A stretch of 64,000 nt of DNA from Styela clava (lineage: Eukaryota; Chordata; Ascidiacea; Stolidobranchia; Styelidae): NCBI RefSeq assembly GCF_964204865.1, contig NC_135250.1, positions 22,807,395-22,871,394 of the forward strand, read 5' to 3'. A program made the translations under genes and the position numbers. Below, in pieces: positions 52,626 to 64,000 of the stretch. Below the pieces are notes generated by a model. The model was not told the DNA's origin. It did not search any database and worked only from the letters and a program-made list of their open reading frames with translations. Within the stretch, counting starts at the first letter, position 1. Each line of letters begins with the position of its first letter.

Positions 52626-52888
52626 GGACACGTAGTGGACATAACGATCGTTTCAATATTATGTTGTTGTTGTTCTTGTTCTTGTTATCCTTGTTGTTGT
52701 TCTTTGACACGTTTTTAAAAAGTCGCTTTTCTCTTCGAATACTGGACCAATTGCTTTGAAATTTTCAGTGGTTGAAGATAAAATTTTTCTCCAGAAGGCT
52801 ATTACTTTTTTTTTCGCTATGACGTCATCAAAATTATTGCCATTGGGTGGCGCTACGTGTCCATATATTTGAGCATAGCTCTCTTGTT
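52626..52888 (+). mobile_element. GGACACGTAG repeat, copy 2
   Basis: Tip-to-tip with copy 1, separated by only a few GTT units. Both 10-bp ends are intact (GGACACGTAG at 52626 and CTACGTGTCC ending 52862). The conserved tail TATATTTGAGCATAGCTC follows, in which GAGC-ATA-GCTC can form a small hairpin. The interior is the same as copy 1 with a 5' (GTT)/(CTTGTT) length change. Confidence 0.8.
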
Positions 52889-53272
52889 GTTGTTGTTGTT
52901 CTTGTTCTTGTTCTTTGACACGTTTTTAAAAAATCGCTTTTCTCTTTGAATACTGGACCAATTGCTTTGAAATTTTCAGTGGTTAAAGATTAATTTTTTC
53001 GCTAGAAGGCTATTACTTTTATTTATTTCAAAATTTTGCGTGAATTCTATGAAATTTGATATTTCGTCTAAAATTTTGCTGTATTATTTTTTATCCATGG
53101 GAACACGGATTTTAGTCAGTGTCATGACAGGCTGTACGTTTTGATTCTGCAAAATTCTTGCTACTGGAAATTCAGAACTTTTTTGAGGGTACCGGTAGCG
53201 TGAAAGGTACCGGTAAAGACTGATTCGCTCTGGTCTAACGTGTCCATATATTTGTGCGTATCTCTCTTGTTT
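52889..53272 (+). mobile_element. GGACACGTAG repeat, copy 3 (5'-truncated)
   Basis: Lacks the GGACACGTAG tip. It starts inside the GTT tract directly after copy 2 and diverges after the GCTATTAC block, with about 180 bases of different sequence before an ACGTGTCCATATATTTG tail. It is either an older copy or a variant interior. Confidence 0.6.
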
Positions 53273-54035
53273 CGAAGGACAATCCTTTATTTGAGATTTT
53301 TGTCCTTGTCCTTTTTAAGATGATAATTGTCCTTTATTTTTTCCAATATCGATAGTTATAGTACTGTGTTTGATACTGTTCCGTTCTTAAATTGCTTCCG
53401 TTTATTTGAAGCTTTTAATTGTTCTTTTTAATTTTGTTTGGTCCGGCTCAAATAGCCAAAGAAATACAAATTTTATTAACATTTCAAATATTTTACATTA
53501 ATTTTCCGAAGATGGCAAGTGGCAACACTTCAAGATTTGAGTAAATTCTAGTTCAATATCTGAAAATTCCGTTATTATTTGGCAATCGAACTGATCCTTC
53601 AAATCACAAAAACATGAAAATGTTTCCAGTCTGTGTTCAGTATTTTAGCTTGGAACATGGCACAGTTACTTATATTATTGATTTCGACAGTGTTACAGCA
53701 CCCCCAGTGTCCCCAATAATAAAATACCAAATATGGAAAAATATCACATGACGTCATTTAACAGATAAAACAAGGGTCGTCACAAAGCTAAAAGAAAACT
53801 TAAATTGAATATGAATACAACAACTAATGAAAAGTGAGCTTCTAATATATTCCAACTTGAAAGAAATGTGTCGTGAATTTTCGGAAAAAATAAGACATGA
53901 CCAACAATTGCTGAAGTCAGCAAAGTATCAGAACAAATATAACTTTAAGAAATATAAACTTATGCAACTGGAAATTTAGAGCTTGATTGGGTCAATGTTA
54001 AATAAACATTAAATGAAAAACACTTGAAGATTTTT

Positions 54036-54267
54036 GGACACGTAGTGGACATAACGATCGTTTCAATATTATGTTGTTGTTGTTGTTGTTCTTGTTCTTT
54101 GACACGTTTTTAAAAAGTCGCTTTTTTCTTCGAATACTGGACCAATTGCTTTTCAGTGGTTAAAGATAAAAATTTTCTCCAGAAGGCTATTACTTTTTTT
54201 TTCGCTATGACGTCATCAAAATTATGTGACTCTACGTGTCCATATATTTGAGCATAGCTCTCTTGTT
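54036..54267 (+). mobile_element. GGACACGTAG repeat, copy 4
   Basis: Isolated, full-length copy with exact ends GGACACGTAG (54036) and CTACGTGTCC (ending 54241) plus the conserved tail to TCTTGTT. It is nearly identical to copies 1 and 2 apart from GTT-tract length and a small deletion after GCTTTTC. Its position by itself makes it the best copy for defining family boundaries. Confidence 0.8.
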
Positions 54268-54801
54268 TAATATATCTTTTTAGCTTGTATATAAAATTTG
54301 TATTTCATTGTTTTATATTGTTCTTTCCTGCAAGTTACAAAATAAATGATGAGGGTAATCTATGTCCCTCATTGAGACTTTTCATAGTTGGCAACCCTAT
54401 GGCTGCCACATATCTATGGCGTATTAAAGCATTCGATGGCGGCTGCAACTATAACCGGTGGTGTGTGGCGTATCGTGGTAAGCAGTAGCCTTACCAACTA
54501 ACGATACCTTAGTGAAGTCATCTTGACATACCAACACACCTCTGATTAACCACAACCAATACGTTATCCATCCATTTTGTGCAAATTGAGGTGAATTTCT
54601 TCCTATTGCATGAGATGGTTGGAGCCACAAAGTGAATGGATTGTAATAATGTAGTGTGTGCGATTTTCTTCGAAGAAGTGAGGCGGTTGAAGGCACTTGA
54701 AGATCTCTGAAATTTCTACAGCATACTTTTATTGACATATAGCGACCTTTATCATCATAACAATATTAGGAGATTTTTCTACCTTCTAGTTTTGCTTCCT
54801 C

Positions 54802-55185
54802 TCAGTCAGTCACAGAGTTTGTATGAAATGAATTCAATTTTGCCGAATGTTGCGCTGCGTGAACGATTTTTGATCTATACTGTATATCAATTGCATCAAT
54901 GTTCATAGCCAGACAACTCGTTTCATAAGTCCAATTCCAAATTCTTCGCAAATACCATTCCAGGCCGCCCGCTTTAATGTTTGAATTTATATATTTTTCA
55001 GAGAACTCTGACACCACAAAAACTTGTAACAATAGCGCTATGGTAAAATCCCATATTTCTACAGATTCGCTAGCAATCCCGCAAACAATGAAATGCATGT
55101 ATTGCCGCATTTGTGGAAGCATCACGAGCTGAAGCAGGCCACAAATGACATATCGTGCAATGGATTCGATATTCTGAATCTGCAA
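54802..55185 (-). pseudogene. Possible aminopeptidase (M1) C-terminal relic
   Basis: A 127-codon minus-strand frame contains VCGIASESVEIWDF followed by VVSEFSEKY. This resembles the ERAP1_C region of M1 aminopeptidases (ANPEP type), where a YC-x-GI-x(4)-WDF motif is followed by a SE-x(3)-L stretch. No catalytic HEXXH part, no matching exons and no clean splice sites were found around it, so if real it is a dead fragment. The match is short and could be chance. Confidence 0.3.
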
Positions 55186-56715
55186 TCCCCTAGTCTTAAC
55201 TCAACCATAAAAAATAACTGTTTGCACACTACTAGACCCTCAACCGCCCTCAAACGAGAAAAAACAACCAGTATACAAAATTTCATGTATTCAGTCCAAC
55301 GCTGCGATATCAAAAACTACTACAGAACAGGGCGAGTGAAATCCATCCATGTTAAAGAATCGTAAATTATCAATGCATTGAAAAACCCAACTTAAGATAG
55401 CAAAATCACCCACTAAATTCAAGCAAAATATAACGCCCATTTACAAATCAAACTAAAATGTGAGCAATTGATGTCAGAAGGGTAAAAACAAAAAATAAGA
55501 CCTATTTAAGTAAATATACCATGTACAAATATAAAGTTACCACAATGAGTAGATGAAAAACTATATATATGAAAATCATAAATCGGTGGTTATAAAGGAA
55601 TTGATAAGAGAGTACCAGGCATTACTATGATGTAGTTTGTGCTCCTCGAAGTTGAGTTGTTTATAAATCAAGGAAAAAAACATTCATCTGATGACACTTC
55701 AGTGATTTTTTTCAAAGACAAATATGTAGGACAAAATATTGAAGTTTAAATTAACCATATTCAAGCTTTGTAGCCAAAGTTGAATTGTAACTAAGGGAAA
55801 ACATGATCAGAAATGGGCAAATGATTAGCGACGTTTGAATTGAGAACTATTTGGTAAAAAAAATTGACATTGCCTATAATAATGTGTTAGGCCCTATTAA
55901 ACTGATCAGACAATAATGGGAAATAAGCTAAATAACAAAACCACCAAGCAATTTAAACACAGCATAGCTACCAACTTAGATCAGTTCACAAATAAAATCA
56001 ATGAACAACTAAATAATCTAATTAATCTGTTTGAGAATCGATAATTGAACATATAGATCAACCAGTCAATACAAGAATAAATGCGTAATATAAATGAAAA
56101 TTAAAAAAAAAAATTCAAGATTTTTCAGCTCAGTTTAATAATCCCCCTCATTACAGAACTTCGTGCATTTGGGTAACAATAATCATTTCACATCTGAAAA
56201 GGCATTATATAAGAAAGAACATTTATATAATAAGGTATTTTTATGTTCACAAACATATATTTCCACAGAAATAATTCATCCGCATGTTTCTGCAGTACAA
56301 TAAAAAAACGCATGTACAGCCCAATTTTTTTCTCATCTCGGAATAATCAAATGTAAATAAAACTCAGCACCAATGATAACAAAGAAAATCAATCTACAAT
56401 AGAGTAAACCCCAATCCTTTTGAATCTGCGTTTTGACGAAGGGCTTTTCCATTTGCTTTCAAAATAAAGGCTATCCATCCAATTTACTGCATATTCTTTA
56501 AACAAGAAAGTTCTTGTGTTATCCTTCACTATAGATTACCAGTGATTCTTTGTCATTCATGACAAGATTAATGTGTTGCAACTCGTTAACCATAAATTGA
56601 AATAAGACGAACAACCTGTTGTTTTAATATTCATGTGACTCCGTACAGTTATACAAAGTGACGAAGCACAAAAACGATTGTAAAAATGATTGCAGACATT
56701 TTCATTTCAAAGAAA

Positions 56716-59700
56716 TTACGACATTTGACTTTTTCTTAAATTGCTTTCGATTTCCAGAAGTTTCTTTGATGCTTTTGGTTTCTCCAGCGGGCTGTTTTGA
56801 CCTTGTGAGAAAAGACGTTGTCTGTCTTTGAATGTCAGGTAAGATGGTTCTTGTTGTCTTCTTTTCATTGATTGTTCTCTATAAAATTTAAAAATTAGAA
56901 CTGATATCCATTTGTATAACGTTCTATATAAATAAACATGAATTTTAAAACATTTCTGGAAAAATTTTGCTGTTAAAGATTCAAAAAGAATTTTGATAAA
57001 GTATTTGAAACGGTGAATACAGAAGTTATCCTACCCTACTCATATTGAGTAGACCTTGAGTCAGTTACTCGACCAAGTCACTTTTATCTAAGTCTCGAAA
57101 GTGACTTTTAAGTGACTTTTAAGCAAAGACACTAGTACTCAACTAACCAAGGGATATGATTTGAAATTTGAAGATGATATTTATATTATAGAGTCTTTCA
57201 AATAGCAAAAGTCATTTAGTGATATAAAATTTATGAAGAGTAATATCACATTGCAAAATTGTACAACACCATACAATACCGGTTTCACAATTATAAAGCT
57301 TGACAATAGAGTAGATCAGTCTAGTCATCATCGTTGACTTTACCTTCGACCCATTTTAAAAAAATTTCAGAAACAAATTTCTCAAAGAATTCGGTTCTCT
57401 TACCGCTTTATTTCAGCTTCTCTTCGATCACGTGGATCCCGGTATCGTTCTTGAGCTCCAATTACGCCTGGGTTCCTGTGGGAGCTGACGTAATTGTTGG
57501 GACTTCGAGAACTGTGAGACGATGTCGGTGAAGTTGCAGACACATTATAGTTTGATGCAGAAATGTAAGAGTTGTTTGGCATTTCATTCTAATAAAAAAT
57601 AATATTTATTAATATTATTAACTAAAAATAATCTAGATAACACTATTTTACATATGGATTTCTCACAGAGTAAAATGTTAAACCATAGTTCAGGTCCAAG
57701 TAAAAATTTGGGTGTAGATGTTATATTTAATAAATATGTAAATTAGAAGTGATTATGTTCGAAGGTTAGTTAAGGATCAACCTATGTATGATGTAATAAA
57801 GTGGGCAGGCTATATTGAAAGATGACCGTTCTTCCGCAACATAACTGTCTAGAACTGGCATGGACAAACTACGGCCCACGGGCCAAATCCAGCCCGTTGG
57901 GTAATTCAATCAGTCCCGCCTGCTGCTGCCACAAGCAAACTAAACTTTGATATTGTAGTTAAAAATAGCACAAGGAATTTTTTGACACTTTTGCTTTAGT
58001 GACACTGTAAATATTATTTATAAAAAAATATAAAACATCAAAATAGATGTTCTTGGTGCTTGGTTCTTGGCAAGGGCTGGATAGGATAGGAATTACACAT
58101 TCATACTGGTGGTGAGGAAAGTCGATAAGACGGCTTAATCACATGGCAAAATACGGCCTCTCGTCCGATTACCATTTCATGTCGGTTATGAGATTAGTAA
58201 GTTATTTGTTTTCCGAAGGCTTTGACTTTGATGTGGAGGAAACACTAACCGACCAGCGGTCAAGTAAACCACCCTACGGGACAAGCAGTCCATAACTATC
58301 ACCACATAAAGTTCAAACATACGAGCCCACACAGGGTAATCAGAGGTGCAGTGGCGAGCGTATTCCTAACTATTAGCATGATGCGCAACACCGCAGAGAT
58401 GGATCTAATTGGTACAATACATAAACAAATTCCCAATTTTGAATCAAACTACATTCACTTTGATGTGAACAAAGTTACCTTAGTATCAGGAAGATGATCT
58501 GTTTTCCCAAGGAAATAACCATCCGATACAGGTCTTGGTCCTCTGTCAACATGTTGCCTCATTACCGGTTTGTTCCTGTTTAAACAAGTTGACAAATATT
58601 TTCATACTTAAAAGCGGTATAATTTAACTCTAATCTCAATTCTCTTGAAAATTTTTAATTTGGGGATAATTTCCATCGTGTTTCATTGAAGTCATTTTGT
58701 TATCAGAATCTAGTTTTCGTAGGTTTAGAAATGTTCATAAATTCCTGCTACAATTTCAATTTTGTTACAAAGTCATTTCTCAATATATCTTACATCTGTT
58801 TGTTTTATATATATCAGTGTTTAAGTTTTTTAATCAATAAATTCTCTTGCAATTTAAAAATTTTTGAGATTTTATGAACATTTCATGTATATACACATGG
58901 ATAATGTAGAATTTCGTATAGTCACATTCTATTATATGTGCACGGTAGACAAAAATCATTTTAAAGACCAACCTTTCAGTCACAGATTGGTACGGAGTTG
59001 CAGATGTTGACGTATGTCTTCCATACACAGATGCAGCACCATATGCAGAAGGCCGACTGAATTTTGGGAAGTTACTCGGTTTTCCTTGACTCAATTGTTT
59101 CTCGAGTAATTCTCTCTCTGCTTCCTCTCTTTCATCTTCATCAGTAGGACGCTGAGAATAAAAATTCAAGATAAAAAGATTGCCTGAATCTATTCAACTG
59201 CAAATGCACGCCACAAATATGAACATTTCTTGAAGGATGCACGACGCTCCACACAGCTACTTTATTTAATGTTCTACAATAAAAATTGTGAAAGAATGTA
59301 ATTATGAAGATCGGCGAGTAATAAAAGGAAATGATTTTAATTCAGTATTTTTAGTTGATAAAAATATTCAAAAATTTGCTACCAATGAATGAAACTGGGT
59401 TTCCCAAAAAAACTTGGTTTTTGCTGTTCAGGCTATTTGAAAATAAAATGTAAGTAAATTTTAAGAAAAACTCTGAAAAAGCAAATAAAAAAATTGTATT
59501 TCATTTGTAGACTTTTCAATCAAAGTATCAATTACTTAATGTCAAGCATAATTTAGTACTCGTGAATACTTGAACTATACTATACAAATTCTTGTGATAT
59601 ACAATCTATGCAAGATATTCTACAGATTTAGACAAGTTATGAGAGTTTATAGGTAAAAAAGAGGATTGAATGACAAAGAGTGCAAATTATACTTCTTCCA

Positions 59701-62700
59701 ATTCTGTGGGGAAAAAAACCTGATATTTCTATTTTTGGAATACAAATATTTTACTGTGATTTTACTTTAATTTGCAATTTCAGTATTGACATTATGATTT
59801 TGATGTACAAAGATGAAAATACAAATCTAGTCAAGTAGTAAACTTGCAACAATTTGTATATTTGTCAGACTAATCTAGGCAGAATTACAGTCACCAGACC
59901 TGCATAATCCGCATGCTATACAATAAGCACAGAAAGAGATGATTATCTTGAATTAATTAAAGCAAATCGTTGAAGACACTGAACAATGATGGATAAAAAC
60001 CTAATTCAATATAATAATTAAACCAATGACCTCAAGAATAGAAAAGATAGCTAAAATAGGGTGGTTGGTGTTCTGAAAGATTTAAGCTCATATCACATAT
60101 CTTCTACTAAGAGCCACATCGAGAACTTAATTTAGCGATGTGAGGTGAGGAAAGTTTGGTAGTATATCGTCCATGTTCTTGTTTAACGCTTCATGTGCAG
60201 AAAAGAATTGCCGATTCAAAGTACGCATCGAAGAATTTGGCAACAAAATTGTTTATTTTGATTCTTGTATAAATTGGCACAGATTTCACAAACATTACTG
60301 AAATGAAAACAGATTGAAACAATAATAGATTGTTAGCTTCGACTACCATCTACTTTTCTGAGGAAGCCAATTATCGGAAGCAAATTACAGCAAGCTCTAC
60401 ATTCTACACTACATGATCTACAATCACATCATTATATACCATTCGTCTTTCTCGTCTTCGTTTTTGTTCATTTTCGAATCGTAGGGCACGGAGTCGTGCT
60501 TCACGTTCCGCCTTTAGTCGGAAAATGTTATTTGTTAATATCAAGATGTTTTATTTCTACTTCCCGTTGAAATTTCTTTGTATTGACAATGCATGTTGTC
60601 ACATTTTTTTTTTCAAATAACTTTGATTTATTCCAAAATTGATGTCGAAAAATCTTCCTTTTTTATATTGACCTACTTTTCAGGATTCAAGGATTAACTC
60701 AAGTATTTATATCAAAATTCAGGCAATAGTAGTTGAGAGTTGCAATATAAAATTAACTATACTGTATTTCCAGAATAAAAATTTGACCTATTTTTTTTTT
60801 TGAATGCCAAGAACTCAATCAAGATGTTAGAGCAGTCTGGACTCCAGACTTCCCAGGCAAATACACACAGCATATGAAAATGGAATCATTACATACGGAT
60901 AAAAAATAATGATTTGTTAGACGCAGGGATGGCCAATTCGAATAAAGTATTCGAATGTATTCGAATATCTCGTCATTCGAATATCGGAATTCACGTTCAT
61001 AAGAATATCGGATATTTGTGTGACGTCACACATTTTCGACGCCGCTTTCAAGACGTTTCCGTTGAATGAAAACATCCTCGATAGAAACTTGCGCGTGCTT
61101 GTTTTCATCACTCATCAGCGTAACGTGTTATTTAGGCCCGCAAACGCCTTTACGATTGTGTTATTTTCTCTAAAACGAAAATTTTCCACAAATTTGTTCC
61201 ACGATAACGATAACATTTATTTTATTTTTGTACGCGCACGGAATTGTGAATCTGGTAAATACGTTCATCGGCGGCGAGTTTCTAAAGACAACGCAACTTT
61301 TTGATTGAAAAGCGGCAATTTAAAATACTAAAAATAAAACCGTAAACAACATAAGTTTTATTGAGGCCCGCGAAAATTTAAAAAACGCTTTTCCAGGCAG
61401 TGAAAATCGCAAAATTTCGTGTGCACACATTATGTTTGGTCGCCGTTTAGAAACATACCGTCACTAATTGAGGGCGGGATTTGCTTGATTATCCATTACT
61501 TTAATATGCCGTCAAATATTTTCGGGTTAACACGATACAAGGTTTGAAACGCGACTTTTTCCCTGGGTGTGAGGATGTATATAATATAATTAATCTAAAG
61601 TATATTCAATCAATTTTATTGTGATGAAATAAATTTTACTCTTAGCATTTCGATCGAGCGGAGTCACTGTTAACGAGTACATCTAAATATTTGCCGAATT
61701 CGCAAAATACGGATAAAAACAATATTTAATCGGACAGTTTACCTCACGTTTTTATTTTTATGGCCGCGGATTGCAATGGTATATAAGAGTGGTGAGAATA
61801 TTATTTTGTCGACGCAACCGCAGGTTAAATTGAAGACCATTAAATTAATAAGAGAAAGATATTTTAAATATGCCCGTGTCGGTCACGAATTCATCACTTT
61901 GCACAACAGAAAAATATATATTCGTTGTTATATTATTTGTTGTAAAAGTCGACTCTTTTAACAGGTGGCATAATCGCGGCGATGAATATGTTCTTTTAAT
62001 TTACTGCTAAACTTTATATGTATATTCATTGTATGAAATTAATTATTCTCTACACTTAACAGGATTTTATATAATTATTTGAGATTTTTCTAACGGCGAT
62101 AACGAGTTGGCAAGATTGCAAAAATACATATTAAAATTAAATACATCAAGCAGTTTATCTTGTAAAAGCAGTTTATCTTGTAATTTTAGGTCACAGATTG
62201 CCGTGGACCGAATAGAAATGTTTTTTTTTTTTACTAAGAAGAAGCAACCGCGAAAGATATTTTAGAATCTTGTATTTGTCATGGATTGAATATTTTACGT
62301 AACAGAATGATCATTATACGCTGACAAGACGGCCCTTTCAACGAGCGCGGAATCGCGGTGGGTGTTACAGGCGGCAATGAGAATTTCCGATTTCGAAAAT
62401 CCTGGCTGCGCGCTGGCAGTGGTGGTCATCTATTCTCTACTAATTTATTTCTAACTCCAAACACAACAATATGTTACACATAATAACAATATGGTTCACA
62501 TAAATTTATATACAAATATACTGGTAGGTAGTAGAATACTCTAGGCTTAAATATTAGAAATTTTAAAGGCAATTATCTGAATACAAGTAGTATTTTTGTC
62601 AATAGACTATTATCGTAATATCATGGTACCAATGATCGAAAGCGTCAGACAACTCCTTGGCTATCTTTTCATATGGTCATTTGTACAAAGTGAATAAATT

Positions 62701-63934
62701 TAATAAACTGACTGTGTCACAAGTTGCTATTATTTTTTATTAATAGCTATAAACTATCAATTACTTTGTGTACATATACTGTTGGTCTGTGGCTTCATTC
62801 TGATATTTCTATTGAAGCTTATTTCCTAATTTACTGGGTTTTAATCAACTAAACAAAAATGTGTTATTTTTGATTTTAGAATGTATTCGGAATTCCAGAT
62901 TCGAAAACATTATTTTAGAATGTATTCGGAATAGTTTAGTATTCGGAAATGGCCATCCCTGGTTAGACGATATCATATTTTTAACGTCACACGACCTGGA
63001 AGGAAAGGGCACTTTCTTCATTAATGGTCCAGCCTTGTTCATTGATAAATATTATATAGACAAAGTGAAATGAATCACATTTACTGCCATTTACTAGAAA
63101 TTTACCAAACCGACTGGTCCCTTTATGTTTATATATGGACAAATATTGAATATTAGTGAAGTTGGATAGTCATCATTTCATTTACCTGTATGTCTTGCCT
63201 TGCCTTTGCATGTGCATCCCTTTCACTCCGCAATCTTTCTAATTCATTTTCTCTCTCCTAAAAAAATAGGACAGGCGTTATAGAACTAACTCCTTTTTGT
63301 ACTATTTGTAGAAAACTTTATTATCATGTATTTACTTTTTGTCGTTCTTCTCTTTCCATCCTTTCCCTTTCTTCAAAAGCTCTTTGCCTTCGCTGTTTTT
63401 CTTCCTCCTCTCTTTCCCAGCGCATTCTCTCTTCTTGAGCTTGTTGTCTTCTGTCCTGTTCTCTCCTTTCCATTTCCTCAAATTGCCTTTTTTCTTCTTC
63501 TCTCCTGTATCTCTCTCCTTCCATCAATCTTTTTTCTTCTTCCCTTCTGAATCTCTCTTCTTCAATTTGCCTTTTTTCTATTTCTCTTCTATGTCTCTCT
63601 TCTTCATATTGTCTTCTTTCTTCTTCCCGTCTTGCCATTTCTTCTTCATAGCGACGTTGTTCTTCTTCATGTTTCTGTCTCTCTTCATCCATTCTTATTT
63701 GTTCCTCTTTCTCACGAATTCTTTCTTGTTCTTCAAACTGTCTTTCTCGTTGGAGTCTTTCCCTAAAAAGAAAGATTCAAATATAGGTTTACCAAATATT
63801 CTGCCGATAGATGAGATGTAAGGAATAACATGCTCATAAATAACGATGATGATAGTTTACCGTAACTGTCGTTCTTTTTCTTCTTCCTCTTTACGTTCCC
63901 TCTCAAGCTGCCTTCTCCTTTCTCTCTCTTCCTC
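56716..63934 (-). CDS. AFDN: Afadin/canoe-like scaffold, C-terminal part (5' partial)
   Basis: Nine exons in transcript order: 63934-63861, 63762-63336, 63257-63186, 60511-60440, 59151-58973, 58575-58479, 57588-57404, 56878-56716, with the reading frame entering from beyond the right edge; eight are fully defined here and earlier ones lie outside. The first four encode a long Glu/Arg/Gln-rich helix with repeated RREEEKR-type units, probably a single alpha-helix or coiled coil. Next comes a Ser/Pro-rich linker holding PGVIGAQERYRDPRDRR. The C-terminus contains SYLTFKDRQRLFSQGQ and a KASKKLLEIE tail. The GVIGAQE-YRDPR and LTFK-RQRLFSQGQ motifs are features of the afadin C-terminus. Afadin links nectins and F-actin at adherens junctions, and its RA, FHA, DIL and PDZ domains would be to the right of the window. 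CSPP1 was considered for the Glu/Arg region and is less likely. The identification rests on the C-terminal motifs. Confidence 0.82.
57853..57925. mobile_element. hAT-like terminal fragment
   Basis: Contains CATGGACAAACTACGGCCCA, CGGGCCAAATCCAGCCCGTT and AGTCCCGCCTGCTGCTGCC. The same blocks occur in the fragment at 39547, so the two belong to one family. No matching right end was found in the intron. Confidence 0.45.
60924..62961. mobile_element. hAT-type element, 2038 bp, exact TSD
   Basis: Sits in an afadin-like intron. Ends CAGGGATGGCCA and TGGCCATCCCTG are perfect 12-bp inverted repeats. ATTCGAAT- and ATTCGGAAT-rich subterminal repeats lie inside both ends. The 8-bp duplication GTTAGACG is exact (60916-60923 and 62962-62969). 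No transposase frame was recognised; a short tandem AGCAGTTTATCTTGTAA pair lies near 62150-62180. Confidence 0.93.
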
Positions 63935-64000
63935 CTTAAAAGAGAGAAAGCATGAAGTATACTCTGATTTAAAGTGTTCTCCAAATTCCAATTCCCAGAA

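Larger units (their letters stand above)
52350..54399. mobile_element. hAT-type element, 2050 bp, exact TSD
   Basis: Ends TAGGGTTGCCAAC and GTTGGCAACCCTA are perfect 13-bp inverted repeats. The flanking 8 bases, TGGCTGCC, are identical on both sides (52342-52349 and 54400-54407). The element has been invaded by four copies of the GGACACGTAG repeat family. The segment between about 53.3 and 54.0 kb is its own remaining body, without an intact transposase. Confidence 0.9.
50812..56715. other. Transposon-rich intergenic region
   Basis: Nearly 6 kb between the Kelch start and the afadin-like stop, both on the minus strand. It contains a piggyBac-like element, a 2-kb hAT-type element filled with four nested repeats, and a possible aminopeptidase relic (54802-55185). 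From about 55.4 to 56.7 kb there is only AT-rich sequence, which must include the afadin-like 3' UTR. Confidence 0.6.

Noticed and set aside
54424..54738. 104-codon minus-strand frame beside the hAT element
   Set aside because: No recognisable domain and no splice sites linking it to the possible aminopeptidase relic; it crosses the conserved transposon flank region.
63336..63762. CSPP1 or another Glu/Arg coiled-coil protein
   Set aside because: Low-complexity Glu/Arg helices are not diagnostic. The conserved GVIGAQE-YRDPR and LTFK-RQRLFSQGQ motifs downstream in the same gene point to afadin.
63326..63821. Phe/Leu/Ser-rich plus-strand frames of 74 and 160 codons
   Set aside because: They are antisense shadows of the Glu/Arg-rich afadin exon.
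1..64000. CRISPR arrays, bacterial operons, rRNA or tRNA genes
   Set aside because: No regularly spaced direct repeats, no long uninterrupted prokaryotic-style genes, and no tRNA or rRNA signature sequences were seen.

Overview
This is a 64 kb stretch of an AT-rich, intron-dense animal genome. Splice junctions keep the reading frame through all five multi-exon models that can be followed to a stop, and through the visible part of a sixth. An integrin alpha chain with an inserted von Willebrand A (I) domain is known only from chordates. Together with moderate intron sizes and a non-vertebrate LDLa-receptor gene, this suggests a tunicate, probably an ascidian. Species is not determinable from the sequence alone.

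Layout. (1) 2198-8384 (+): 3' part of a G-protein-coupled receptor with about 15 LDL-receptor class A repeats before the seven-helix domain. (2) 10547-24717 (+): complete 30-exon I-domain integrin alpha with two possible cytoplasmic tails. (3) 26370-31016 (-): type II membrane protein with a C-terminal fibrinogen domain, FIBCD1-like. (4) 37150-45319 (-): CRLF3 orthologue (coiled coil, FN3 with WSPWS, SPRY-like end). (5) 46577-50811 (-): BTB-BACK-Kelch protein. (6) 56716-63934 (-): 3' end of an afadin/canoe-like gene that continues past the right edge.

Genes 2 and 3 are convergent; genes 3 to 6 all lie on the minus strand. Spacing between genes is 1.2-6 kb, so nothing suggests an operon. Genes 1 to 3 are all cell-surface proteins, and the integrin and fibrinogen-domain types are used in innate recognition in tunicates and vertebrates. 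A functional link between them here is only an inference.

The space between exons is full of short non-autonomous DNA transposons whose ends can be read directly. Five hAT-type elements have exact 8-bp target duplications and one more has a 7/8 match; there is also a TTAA-flanked piggyBac-like element, TA-flanked foldback MITEs, and a (GTT)n-containing repeat family with GGACACGTAG ends found in five copies. No intact transposase was seen. The observation most worth following is the integrin's alternative long tail of about 270 residues with several tyrosine motifs.
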